A stretch of DNA of 64,000 nucleotides from Saposhnikovia divaricata (taxonomy: Eukaryota > Streptophyta > Magnoliopsida > Apiales > Apiaceae), in NCBI GenBank assembly GCA_036435485.1, contig CM071598.1, forward strand, positions 144,440,148-144,504,147. Reading direction: 5' to 3'. Positions 43,630 to 56,853 of this stretch are shown here, one piece after another. The position numbers and the translations under genes were made by a program. The number at the start of each line of letters is the position of its first letter. The first letter of the stretch is position 1. The notes beneath the pieces were generated by a model, which ran no database searches, was not told where the DNA came from, and was given only the letters and a program-made list of their open reading frames with translations.

Positions 43630-46600
43630 AATAACCTTCCTCCTTGGAATACCCTATCTTACTTTCTAGGAGATAGATTATTCTAATCTAAGTTGTCAAC
43701 CAATTGCATTGTTCATGGCATATAAACATTTGAATCCAAATTCATTAAATATTCATTCATTAAACCACTAATACATTGTAGTCGGAACCACTATTCATTC
43801 ATACTCCATTACATAATAAAAGTTTTAATTCTACCAAAAATTTGGGTTCTTACAAATGTACTCAAACAGGCTGGACCGGTGTTACCCGATCACTTGCCTC
43901 TCCAATCGTTAGGGATCCTTAGAAAACCATTTTGACGGAGTTCCTAACATTTTATAAATCATAACTTTAAAACAGTAAAGCTTAGAAAAGCTTCCAAATT
44001 TCTAAAACATTTAGATAATTAAATCATTTCGATGAGCAATGGAAAAAGATTATGGGTCAGAGCATATGTGATACAGATTTGCAATAATTGGAATCACAAG
44101 GTAAAACGCTTAAGTATTCGAAACAATCAAAAGCCTTCACCCTGAAGTACATTAAACTCACTAATAACAGATCAGCCCAGTTTAAATAACTTCAAAGTAT
44201 TCTTAAGAAAATAATTCATTTGTTTGGAAATGATGATAGTTTAAGGGTGTAATCATCTTCAAGATCTGAGTTGCACAAAGTGGTAGTTGAGGAAACTTGA
44301 GTATAAACTTTAAAACATTAAAGCAGGGTAACATATTAGTGTATATTAACTTTAAAACTCAAACAAGCAGGGACTTTGAAATAAGGTTCATTGAAAGCTA
44401 AGTTCAGTAAACTATTATTCCTTAAAACATGGTTCGTTAAAACTTGGTTCTTTAAAACAGGGGTTCAATAAAACTTGGTTCACCAAAATAATGCTCAGTA
44501 AGTTTGAAGTTAAGAAAACATGAGTAAGTAATACTTGGGTTAATATATATGATTTGATAACTAGAAGCAGGGTTATCAATCAATAAATTGTAAAACAGGC
44601 GATAAGTTTTAGAAATCGTATTTAAGATCTGAAAGCGTTCATAGGGTGTAAGACGATAGACATAATAAAAGTCCAAATTTAAAACAAGGAACACATTATA
44701 GAATCAAAGTTCACTGTTAATCTAAGGAAGGGTAGTCATAGGGTGCATAGCAATCAATGTATATCAAAGGATAGTTCAGAAGATAACACAATGGAAGGGT
44801 ACAACAAGGTACAGATTGCTTGCAAACTGATTTGAAAGAAACATATGATACATAACAGAAGCAGATATTCTTCACTTGAACAATAAGTGAGGAATAGAAA
44901 CACTTGCCTTAGTATACGTTGTTCTGATTCCAACACATCGATTCGTTATTCAACTTTACGTCAGTTTCTACTTCCTTATACATCGGTCTCTACTCGACTG
45001 TACTTCAACGTACTCATGAACTTCGATAACGTCTCACTTCAAAAATTCCATTTACAAGCGTACTGGCTTTTACTGGCCTCGTACCTATATACAGGTAAGG
45101 TACTACTTCAGTACACAACTAACCAAAACCTTATTGTTTAATCTAATCTACCCAAACGATTTCTATAATGCTTTTCAATTAGAGCACATATGTATATCAT
45201 ATTATACCTATAGAACTTTCATAGTACAACCAATTCAACTAAATAGGCATATTTAATCACTTAGCACTTAGCATGTATAACACACATTGATCATACTTGC
45301 AAAGTAGTGTAGTATAATCAGATAACCCATAGAAACACGTAGCACGTATTATCAATTTACAATTATAACTTATAACACACATATAACATTTATATACAAG
45401 TAATTCTTATTGAAATACTATAAGAATTATAAAATAATTCTAACAAAAATTGGGCAGCACTTCCTTTATAAAATGGCCTAACCTGTCGGAATACAACCGA
45501 CTCAAAAGCACTTAAGCAATCTTAAATTCATATATCATTTCATCTAACCAAGTTAATATCAACTTCTAAGGAATCAGGTTAATGTACTAAATCATATCAT
45601 CAAATCATACTTTCAACATGTAATCAATCAAGCCTTTAGTCCAATATTTTGCACATGGACTATAAAAGACAAAAATCTGAACCGATCAGTCACAAAGAAT
45701 GTCACTTTACTGCATAAAGAAAAATTCAAATGAAAAGTATAAAACACAAAGATCGTAGAAAATTTCAAGACCTTTCGAGAATGGTATAGCTCAAAATTTT
45801 TGAACATATTTTTGATTTAATTGGAATTTTCAAATATGGAGGTTTAGAATTCGGAATCATACTGGCTGGTTTTACAAATCACAGAGATACTCATAATTCC
45901 AAGTCAAATCTCAAAAAACTTAACAATGAAAGTTGTAGATAATTGAATTATCTTTCCAGAAAGTCCCGAACCATCATCATACGATGAACGAGGAAAGAGA
46001 TATGAATTTAACATGAACTAGGTTGTGCTAGCTATACTACCATTCACAATAATCCAAGTTCATACATACTTAATATACAAATCAGTCACATATTCTTTTA
46101 CCAGCTGCTACACGTACATAATTAAGCTAATTACCACTTAACAATAACCTAATCATATTGAATTTGAACTAACAATGCAAATAATTCAAGATTCAATATA
46201 TGAAATTCGAAATAATTCATCTAATTCAAAAAAACACACACATGCAGTTCAAATAATCATATAAAATCATCCCCACGCACATAATTATAACCAAGCCATG
46301 GTCACCGGCGGTCACTGGCTTGCCGGAGCTCATCGCCGATGACCGAACTTCACATGCAATCCCCAAACCGATGAGAAATCGCAGCTACTCGGCCCCCAAC
46401 CACCACACATCACAAATCAAACATCGCCACCACCAAATTCTCCCAAAAACCGAGTTTTTTTAAAAAACCAAGATTTTGAAATCAGACCAAACTCGAATTA
46501 AAGACCATGGGTATGTAGATAATCGATTGCTGGTTAGTTTGGTTATTAAAGCTTTGATTCTGGACACAAAATCATGAAGAAATTAAGGTTTGAAATTTCA

Positions 46601-47269
46601 AAGTGAAGAAGAAAATAGAAATGAGAGAGTTCGGGAGAGAAAAAAGAAACATGGTCGAGAAAGAAAATGGGATAGCAATGATGTTAAAATACCCACAGGG
46701 GTATTTTAGGAATTATTCAAGTGCTGAATTCTATTAAAAAATCTGATTTAAATCTTTTAGAAAAACGAAATTAAATAGTAATTTAGTAGAAAAATAATTT
46801 TAAAAATTCTAAAATAAAACTTAGGAATTTACAAACATCCTCATATTTTTAAAATAATTTTTGAGTCAATAATGAATTTATTATGGATTTTTTAAATAAT
46901 AGACCTTTAAATGCAATAAGGCTTTTTAAATCAATTTAAAATATTTACACCCACAAATTTACACCCAACACTTTTAAAATTCACATATCATCACAAAGAT
47001 ATTAATGCAAAAGATTTCATGATTTTAAACAAATCCAATGATTTTATAAAAGTCTCAGAATTTAAATTATGCCTATTTAAAATAGTTTTTAATACTCAAA
47101 AATAAAATTAAAAATACACGGGCACACACAACACATACGAGTCATCATATAATCACGTAAACATCAATACACACATACTTTGACTTCACAAAAATATTCA
47201 TACCATATAATTTACCTTTAACAATTAAATAATCGTTTAAATAATTACGCAAATTTCTAGGTCGTTATA

Positions 47270-47347
47270 CATAATCTCAGAAGGATTAGACTCCTCGGAT
47301 GAACTATCGGAATCGGGGAGTAGGGGTGCATCATCGTCCAGATCCAT
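47270..47347 (-). pseudogene. pre-gag ORF of Gypsy element X, first 26 codons
   Basis: The minus-strand ATG at 47347 opens MDLDDDAPLLPDSDSSSEES and breaks at solo LTR Y after the codon ATG of the TSD. The frame resumes at 38865. Confidence 0.6.
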
Positions 47348-47356
47348 CTCCTATAG

Positions 47357-47361
<5 letters not shown>

Positions 47362-47444
<83 letters not shown>
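47362..47444. repeat. TA microsatellite
   Basis: About 41 uninterrupted TA units just upstream (minus sense) of the X pre-gag ATG. Length in an assembly is often uncertain at such tracts. Confidence 0.95.
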
Positions 47445-47447
<3 letters not shown>

Positions 47448-50400
47448 GCAGAATATAAACGTTACATGTTAGGTTAGTTCTATGAAATCTAATGCAAAAG
47501 GAAGAACCTAAACCTATAGTCACTCCCTAATACCTATCACTCTTAAATCCTAATTGTTTCTACTTCTTTTATTAGTGATCCCCACCATAAAAATAGTAAA
47601 TATAAATATAGCATGCTTATTAACCCCAACTCTACTCACCTGGATCTTTCACAGGTAATAGTATGAAACAAACAAGACAACGTCTAACTACTTATTATTA
47701 CAAACCAAATGCAAATTATAAACATTATTACAAACCCTTGATCAAAAGTTCTAACTACCAGTTCTCACAATTAACTCAAAAACTCTCCTCACTAAGCTGT
47801 TATTGCATCTACCTCGGATGGAAACTTGAATGAAACCACAGTAGCGCTACAGAAAGTACGCTTCGTCACTGTCTTAATTGTACGTACCATGATTCTTAAG
47901 TTACTGTCAAAAGGGTAAGACAAAATAATAATGAGCTATCGCTCAGCAAGTAACTAGAGTACTCAACTGAAAACAGTAGTAACATGATAATCAAATAGAT
48001 GACAATAGAACAAGAGATAATATATAAATATTGGAAACTGTAAAAGTAATACTGGCACTTGAATTTAATAGGAGATCAACTAATAAACAGGATAATAATG
48101 GTTACCAGGATATGTGTAAAACAATTGACACTTCAAATGGTAAACCAATTTCATTTCACAGTAACTTAAAAGTAATCATTCACTTAAAGAAAACAGATTG
48201 GAGGTTTTATTTTCATCAATAGAGAATACGGGTGATCAGCCATGTAAAGTCCCCATAACGGACACGAAGTCTCTCTGGACCTTAATCCTCTTATTAGGAT
48301 AGCTTGGGTTCCCAAGAGGCAACACATTGGCCTATATAGGTGCTGGACTGGTCCCACCAGACTACAACATAAATATACACAAACAGGCTGGACCGGTATT
48401 ACCCGATCACTTACGACTATCCAATATTTAGGAATCCATAGAAACCATTTTGAAGGAGTTCCAAAACTTTTATAAAACATTCTTTTGAAAACATCTCAGC
48501 TCAGAAAGCCTTTTATTTTGAAAACACTTTAACTTATAAAATATTTTGATTTGCAATGATAAAAGTCAAAAGGGTTTGACTAGAAATACTGAATCTAAAG
48601 AAATGAGGCTTAGAAGTCTGGATCATGAAGATATAGACTCAAAGGTATTAAGGCAATTGATCAAGGAAGAGCAAATGATTTTAAAGTCAAAGGTCAAAGA
48701 TGTGTGTTATAACAGCTTTTAGGGCAATTGAGCAAGTTATAGAGTTTAAGGAATAATAATATGTGTAATCAAGTGCTTAGATCAATGATTAGGTCACAAT
48801 GAAGTTTTATAAACTTTTAAGGTAGACACAGGTTTAACTAACTATGGATATAGGTTAAGTAGAACACTGGTTTATTCGTCAGTCAATTAGGTTTGATTAT
48901 GGAAAGCTGTTTGACATATATGGTCAAGAAACAATTAGAAAGAATTATGTAGTTTTAATGTTTATAGATTGTCAAATAATTGCTAACAGAGTTCTGGGTA
49001 CATGCAAAGATAGGTTCATCAAGATTTATAATCAACATGGTATAAGATAGGCATGCTTGAATCAACAGGAAAAACAGTTTCAAGAATATAAACTTCAGAG
49101 AAAAGACAGAGTTACTTGCCTCCGGTAGAATGCAACAACTAACAGCTCAGTCTATGAATCTCTACTTCAGCTTTCCCTTTGTTGCTAGGTCCTACGTCCT
49201 TCGTATCTACATAAACCATATCACTACTTTAGAATATTATACTCTCATTCACTTCTAATCCTATTCTACCCAAACGATTCTAAAATGCGTTAACACTTAA
49301 CGTATATAACCTACATCATACATACTTACCAAACAACTTACTATTATCAGATAAGCACTTAAACACATAGCATCTATAACATGCAATCATATAAACCACT
49401 TAAGCACTTAACAGATAATATTAACTTAACTTGTAATTAGCTTATATCTTTATACTATAGACTTTACGTCTTATAATTCTAACGAAAATCGGGCAGCACT
49501 TCCTTTGTATTATGGACTATCCCCTCGGAACATAACCGACTCAAATCACAACCAAAACAATATCAAGGGATTTCTAATCTATTTACAAGTCACAATCACA
49601 CTACTTATCATTACTCGAGATCATATACACCAATTACACTTAACAGATACCATTTACGAACTTACATCACTAAGTTATCGACTTTACACTAAGAAATAAC
49701 GACCACTTACACATCAATTAATTCTAATACATCATACTAACATACATAACTCTTACTACTATCTATACCATTTTCATTACTATATAATCCGAAATCAATA
49801 ACCAAACATCAATAATTAACCATTTATCAAATTATCAAATAACATCACTAGGTCATATTCATTTTATTACCAAAATCATGTAGTTCATATCTTAAGCAAA
49901 GCAATTCAAATTATAACTTATAGAATAATCTGAAGATTGCTCTTATATGTCAACTAATTAGCATTTAGCATGTAATCATCAAAATTAATTTTTAATCAAT
50001 ATTAATAATTAACAAAATTCGAATAATACATATTAATTAACAGAAATTCGAATTAAATGCATATGAATCTGAACAATTACACATGCAAGATGATTAGCAT
50101 CTCATTAACATCAAAATCAACATTGCAACTCTAATTAACAAAGATTAAACACTTAGCAATTGATAAAATTTATATATGTATATTATTAATTCGAAAGAAA
50201 TCCAAAATCACCAAATCACTTGCATGCAATCAGAATTATATATCGATTATCACATATTATGATATATTAAGACTATACAACCACAAGGGCACCACCCCGG
50301 CCGTTCGATCACCAGAATCACCATGGCCGCCGGTGGGGTTTTGACCCGAGCTCAAGAACGAACTCAAAACATCACCAAAACTTTGTTTTTAACAACAATC

Positions 50401-51269
50401 AATACTCTAGGCACTCATTAACATCACAACGAGGCTTGCATGTCAGAAACAATTCATACCCACACAAATATATACATACAGTCGTATATATACATATATA
50501 AACTCAAACAAAATCTCACCCAATTACTAACTAAGCATAAGAACAAGGTTTGAGTGATTAAAACGAGAATTTTAAGCATGGTTTTGATGTTAAAATCGAA
50601 AGAGAATAAGAAAAGGGAGAGAGAGGTAACCAGCTTCTAAACTCGCGAGCAAGAAGAAGAAATGAAGCGGTGGAAGTGTTATATAGAGGCAAGGGCAGTT
50701 TGGTAATCTGGCAAAACTGAATTATCTAATTTCTTTTCAAAAACTGATTTTAATCCTTCTAAAATCGAAATAAATTAGGGAATAAAGAGAAAATAACTTT
50801 TAAAATTCTAAAATGAAGTTTATGAAATTACAAACCTCCCCATATTTTTAAAATAATTTTTGAGTCAAAAATGAATTTTATATGAATTTTCGAAATAAAG
50901 AACCTTTAAAAGAATTAAAGCTTTTAAAATCATTTTAAAATACATAAACACACAATTAAATATTCTCACTAATTTTGAAAACTAATTAATATCACAAAGA
51001 TGATAATGCAAAAGATTTCATGAATTTGAACATCACCAATGATTTTATAAAAATTTTGGAAGATTAAAAATACATGTTTAAAATAGTTTTAATGCACCAA
51101 AAATGCAATTAAAATTCAACGAACACATACGGCACATACCAATCATCATAAATGCACATAATCATGATTCCACATATAACTTGACTTCACAAAATATCCA
51201 TATCATATAATTCACATTTATCAATTAAATAAACATTTATATATTGGCGAAAAATTCTAGGTCGTTATA
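47448..51269 (-). mobile_element. Gypsy element X: 5' LTR (TA...CA family) and leader
   Basis: Sister of solo LTR Y, same orientation and same start TATAACGACCTAG at 51269, flanked on its outer side by CTTAT. Shared blocks include the passage around 48225-48420 (ACGGGTGATCAGCCATGTAAAG, CTGGACTGGTCCCACCAG). The inner LTR end and primer site were not located; they should lie between 47448 and about 47650. No gene is seen. AT-rich with several short tandem AT words. The ORF at 48031-48222 is not supported. Confidence 0.65.
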
Positions 51270-52675
51270 CTTATGATCTATGGCTTAAAAGAAAGCTACT
51301 AAGGAGACTAAGGTATGGTTAAATTTTGAGCTTCAACCTTGCATCCTAGCTATGATAAAAATCCATCCAAAGATGAGAATGAATAGTGATGAATAGTAAC
51401 TCACCATGTTTTCTTGTTTTGTTCTTAAGGTATAAGCTTTATAAAGATTATCTAAAGCTTGTTAAGTGGTTATAAACACTTGATAGTGTTGCTAGAGCTT
51501 CCAAGAAGGTAAAACCCTAAACCAACTTTGAGTTTTATAAGAGTTTTGGTGTAGTTTTGATGCTTGTATAAAGATGAGATCATGTTAACTGGTTTAATGA
51601 TTGTTTGGTTTTGTAAAATGTGTAAAAATGATGAGTTTTGGATTTGAGCATCACCACTGGCCTTAGAGGCTTGTAATAGATGTTGGTTGATGTTGAGGAT
51701 ATATGGTATGCCCTGATGATTGATTTGGAGTGTTCATAAAATGGAAATGCTCGATTTATAGCCGTCGTAATGACGAAATTTTGATAGCTCTTAAAAACAG
51801 TTAACCCCGAAGCTATGAAATTATTTCTGGACTTACCACTACATATATTTGTGTAGGTATGGTTGTCTAGTTTATTTTGCCGCAAGAATCGTGTTAAAAG
51901 AGTTTACGGTTTAGGAGTTATGCTAGTTTTAGTGAAAGTGGTTCAAGAGATTTCATCGCAGAATTGTAACCACTTTGATGCTATGTTCGAGACCCATAAA
52001 TGAGGTTAAGAAATATGAAACTTGGTGATAAAATGATAAGGATAGTTAGTAAGGTTTGTGCGAAGGTTTTGCATTAAAATTGTTATTTTTCGATTTTATA
52101 AAAATGCGTAAGCTGAGGTTACGCAAGTGAAAACCCCTAAGAACATGGCTTTGAAATCAATCTTATAAGTGGTTAAGTATAATTTGAATTCGAGGATCAG
52201 TTTCGAACCAAACTTATGACTTAAGTGTTTGACAATTAATATGGACTTAGTACGGGTCTAGAATGAGCCAATAGTGCTTTGGTTGTGAATCGCATAAGTA
52301 TACAAGTATTGAGTTATAAATAGATCATCTAGTGGATTAATCGTGCATTCTTGATTTTGTTTAGATTATCTGACATCGTCGCGAGCCCCTACTACGAACA
52401 TTGCATCAGGCAAGTTTTCTAAACCTTTACTTTTGAAGTATTGTTGTATAATACTGCTTTTGCCATATATGGTGTTATACAGTTTTGCGATAATTGTTGT
52501 ATCGTGTTAATATGAGTTTGACTTATGGTTTATATACTAGCTTTCGAGATAAGTAGTTATAAACCGGTATACCTTGTAGCTCTAGAGATAAGAGCATAGT
52601 TGTTGTTTCCGACTCTAGACCGGGAGTCGGTATTTCGAAATTTGTCAGGGAAACGAGGGATTCCAGGGACAAGAT
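51270..52675 (+). repeat. Gypsy LTR fragment E (diverged Tekay-like family)
   Basis: Plus-strand LTR sequence related to element B: GTTTACGGTTTAGGAGTTATG (51899-51919), TTTTATAAAAATGCG, GACCGGGAGTCGGTATTTCG (52617-52636). It lacks both ends. It begins where X begins and ends where B begins, so X and B both inserted into it. It is clearly older than B by divergence. Confidence 0.7.
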
Positions 52676-55600
52676 TGTAAGAACCCAGATTTTTGGTATT
52701 AGTTAAAACTTTTATTATGTAATGGAGTATACGTGTAAATAGTGGTTTCAGTGAATGAAGATTTAAAGAATTTTGATTCAAATGTTTATATGCTACGAAC
52801 AATGCAATTGGCTGACAACTTAGATAAGAATAATCTATCTCCTGGATAAGTAAGATATGGTAAATTCCAAAGAGGAAGGTTATTCTCATGTCATCCAAAT
52901 CGATATCTGTTATAAGTCCAGTGGTTCCGTAAAAGGGTTAAGGAACGCTCGGGAAAGCGCAAGGACATTTTTCTAATTATAAGAATTAAATAGAGAATAA
53001 GTGATGAATAGTGTTTTTGGTGGAAATTGGAATATTATTAGATGACGCTATATAGGAGTATTCGGAACGGATTTCTGAGTTCGAATTAATGATCGATAGG
53101 CAATATAAGTGTATGTAAACGATATCGGATTCAGAAAAATAGAACTTTTATTTTCTCCGAGATTTCCCTGGACATTGAAGGATTTAAGGATTTATTAAAA
53201 TGATTTAAGGGATTTAAATTCAAGAATTATAAAGGAGGATTGAGAATGGTAGTATAAATATTAAGACGGTTTCCGGTAAAACCCTAACTAGAAAAGCTTA
53301 AGATATTCCTCCGAACGATCAATCAGATTGAGTAATAACCGGACAAAAGAGCAAGCAGGGGATCAAGATGCATGCATGTGCAATTGGATAATATCAAGTA
53401 ACTAAGTAGTTACAAGAGTAACTAGCATGACTAGAAAGCCAACCAAGTACTTAGCTTCATTACCACTAAAACCAACACTTGTCCACTTAGAATGCATCAT
53501 CCATGACCTAATCACTTTATTAAAGGTGCTTTATAAAAGATATTATCTAGACATATCAATAATACAAGATTAGATGAGAACAAAGCAAGAGCAAGCTAAG
53601 CAAACACTCTCCCCCCCCCTTTATACTTCATTCGACCCAAGCCATAATTCCAAAATCAAAATCCACCTTCCCACCATTGTTTGATCTCCAAAATTTTATG
53701 GTGAGTACTACATTTTATATAATAGCTATCCTAGAAATCTTAGCTTCAAACTCCACTTTTTCCATTTTCAAAAAAATCATCAAAGTGGAGGATGAATAGT
53801 AACTCTCATGAACTAATCTTGTTTTCTTGATTTCTTTAGTTGATCTAAGCTAGCTTAAGCACACACAAGGACAAATCAAGGTTTATTAGAGCTTGTACAC
53901 TCTCCAAGGAAGGTATAATTCTTAAGAACCCTAGATTTTATTTTGAGATTATGGATGTTCTTGGTGGCTTTTGGCTTAGTTATGGTTATAGTGTTATTAT
54001 AAGCATGTTAGCATGATCTTGTAGTTGATTTGGCCATATGATGATAATGATGGTTAAGTAAGATGTTATTGGACTCTTTAAGATGAGAATCATGTGTATA
54101 AGATGTATGTATGCCCGGTGTGGCTTGGTGATTGATGTAACAATTTGGAAACGTTCGATTTATAGCTGTCGTAATGCCGAAATTTCATTAAACCTTGAAA
54201 TTCGTGCATAATCAGTAGCATTAACTTCCTGACTTACGGTTTAGGAGTTATGGTCAAATTAGTAAAAGTGGTTCGAAACCGTAAATGCGAGTTCGTAACT
54301 GAAATTGAACCCCTGTAAAATAAGTAATTTGGTGGCGAATCTTGATATTAAATATTAGAGATCATAAGGAAGGTTGGTAGAAAACCTCATGTCAAACGGA
54401 TCGTTTTTCGATTTTATAAAAATATTCGAATCAAGGTTAAGTGCGAATGAACCCCTAAAATGGATACTTGGTTATAACTTTGGAAAATCACTTAGATAAC
54501 GATCGATAAATCTCAAGGTATAATCTTTCGACCTTAGAACTTATATGGCTTAAGTACCTAGCATGTGTAATTGTAATGACATGCCTTAATAGCGAACCAA
54601 TGTCGGGTCATAACTGTGTTAATAAGAGTTACACTAGAGAGTGTATAACGAGATAACTTGAAAACGTGTTTCGACCTAAGTTAAGTATATACTTAGCCTT
54701 TTTAAAAGCGTTAAGTAATTAATCTCGAATGCTTTGATTGTTAATAGATCACCGAGCAGACCCAGGACACGCTACCCTCCTACTCGACTACCAGGCAAGT
54801 TTCCAATACTTTGGAACTGTTGTTGTGATAATATATATATGATTTGATTTTGTTATACATATGCCATAGCATGCATGCCTACTTTCAAGTTATATTGTGA
54901 TACTTGTTCCCTGACTTAATGTTGGCTTATAAGATAGATAGATAATATATCAGTTATAAGCTGGATATTGCTTAGACCCTTAGTGAAGGGCATATGAACC
55001 TCATTCTTCAAATACAGACCGGGAGTCGGTATTTTGAAATATATAGATAGTCGTGAAAACCCGGAGGGATTCCAACGACAGATTATTATTATTTCGAGGA
55101 TTGTTATTTGATTATAAACCTTTTTGAGGAATGTTATTTGAGTATTACCTCAGTCAAGGAATATTAAATAAATATTATTCCGAATATTTAGTTGATCATT
55201 ATTTATTTAATGAATATTATTTCAAATATTCATTTGAGTTTTATTTATTTAATAAATATTATTATTTTGCATATTCATTATTTAATGAAATTGTTTTGAA
55301 TATTTATTCGAAGGTTATTTGGAGCAATATTTTATATCTAAAATATTCTTTGAATATCCATTTAATTCTTTCAACGATTTTAAAAATGATTTATTTCATT
55401 CTGATATTATCTTCGATCTTCAAATATTATGTAAATCATTTCTGAGTCTTATTATTATTATTATTTTATAAAGGAAGGTTCTCAAAACTTTTATTCTTCA
55501 TTCAAATCTATTTTTCAAATTATAAAGGAACCTTATTTGAGAAATGTTATTTATTTTGTTTGACTTCCCGATCATAAGTTCTTTAGAACTATTCTTTGCA

Positions 55601-56696
55601 GTCGCAACTTGGTTGCTATTTATCCCTTTGAATCTGTTATTACTTCCTCATCATTCGAGGGGTAAGGTGGTTGGAACGAGTTGATATCCATTAACAAGAA
55701 ATAGCTTGGGAAATATTAGTGAATTTTCCTTTCCAACTAGATACGACTACTTTATGGAGTCTTATCAACAAGTATTATACTTGGGGAAAGGAGAACGAAC
55801 TTTACGTTTCAGAGTCATGGATTCTATTCGAACTAGGAGTTGTGTAAGAGGCCGAGTAGCGCCGGCCCATCCCATTGGCCCAACCGTTGGCCAGGGAGAT
55901 CTAACAAGGCGGTAGACAAGTAAATCCGTCAGTTCTTCCTTCTACCGGTAGTAAAACTTATTTAAGTTGTACAATCTGTGACTGATCATCGTAAGGATTG
56001 GAACAGCGGGCGCGGTAAATACTCCAGCATTAGTTCATCATCCAAATTAATTTATTGTCTGCAACATGAAGTATCACTCTTGTTGACAGGTTTTGAGAAT
56101 TGTTCAAAACTGAAAGTACCTTTTTTGCTTACCTTGCAACTTCATCGTTTACCTTATACTGGTACTATGTTCGTTAATGCATGGCATATGGTTTCACAGA
56201 TATTTGAATTGTTATATATATACTGTTGTTCACATGTATATTACTTTTGGTGGGCTATTGCTCACCCTTGCTTTATTTATTATATCACAACAACATCTAG
56301 GTCTGATGGCCCGCGTAAGGCGCACTCGACGCAAGCAGGTGACTCCAGTCAGAGGACTACCCGCTGAGTTTATCGCTGTCATTATTGAAGTAGCGTAGAC
56401 CGGCAGCTTTTGTTTTCAGCCCTAATTATATGTATAATTAATGTTAATCAATGGCAAGAACTTTTAAAACTTATGTTGCAATCATTTTGGGTTGTAATAA
56501 TTATATTCATGGATTCTATTAGTAGAGACTTATTTAAATTTCATCTCTGGGACTATAACTGGTTGTGTGTGTGTGTGATTGGTTATTATTGTGGGGTCAC
56601 AGCATGTGTTTATTTATTTGGACTCAAGTCAAGGATTGTTTATGGAAATTAAGACCGTAACGACCAGTCCCCGACCCCGGATCTGGGGCTGTTACA
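52676..56696 (+). repeat. 5' LTR of element B
   Basis: TGTAAGAACCCAG ... GGGGCTGTTACA, 4,021 bases. Contains the family landmarks: ATGCATGCATGTG block at 53370, C-run at 53611, palindrome array at 55140, and the conserved block CTTCCTTCTACCGGTAGTAA near 55940. Confidence 0.93.
55140..55440. repeat. AATATTCATT palindrome array in B 5' LTR (reduced)
   Basis: Only three or four recognisable AATGAATATT/AATATTCATT units remain, against about ten in element A. Confidence 0.7.
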
Positions 56697-56700
56697 GAAA

Positions 56701-56712
56701 TGGTATCAGAGC
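56701..56712 (+). other. primer-binding site of element B
   Basis: TGGTATCAGAGC, initiator methionine tRNA type, four bases after the LTR, identical in position to element A. Confidence 0.93.
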
Positions 56713-56853
56713 GAGAGTTATATATCCCAAGAGATGATACGACATTATATAATAATAAATTCACTAAAATAATAAGAACTCTTGCCAAGTTCACCTAAAA
56801 CCCTTAGGGTAACTTTTTAAGTATCATGATAGAACATAGTTTGTACTGTGTAG

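Larger units (their letters stand above)
39486..43854 (-). mobile_element. Gypsy solo LTR D (Tekay-like family)
   Basis: Plus-strand edges TGTAATAGCCCC and GGGTTCTTACA, so the LTR is on the minus strand. Flanks AATAT (39481-39485) and AATGT (43855-43859) match at four of five bases, a mutated TSD. It splits the Y LTR, whose intact layout can be seen in the sister copy at 48220-48420. 4,369 bases, the best length standard for the family here. Confidence 0.9.
38871..47269 (-). mobile_element. Gypsy solo LTR Y with TA...CA ends (contains D)
   Basis: In element sense it starts TATAACGACCTAG (47269) and ends GGGGCATCACA (38871). The 5-base TSD CATAA flanks it at 38866-38870 and 47270-47274. Removing it, one TSD copy and D restores the reading frame of X exactly. 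The net LTR length is about 4.0 kb. The start is TA, not TG; the sister copy in X at 51269 has the same start and a different flank, which supports this boundary. It has no internal region. Confidence 0.8.

Noticed and set aside
44887..45141. 84-codon plus ORF in solo LTR Y
   Set aside because: No recognisable motif, in LTR sequence, and the sister LTR at 49130-49300 does not keep the frame.
47257..47523. 88-codon minus ORF with a Tyr-Ile repeat
   Set aside because: It is a translation of the TA microsatellite. The supported minus frame here is a different one (47347-47270).
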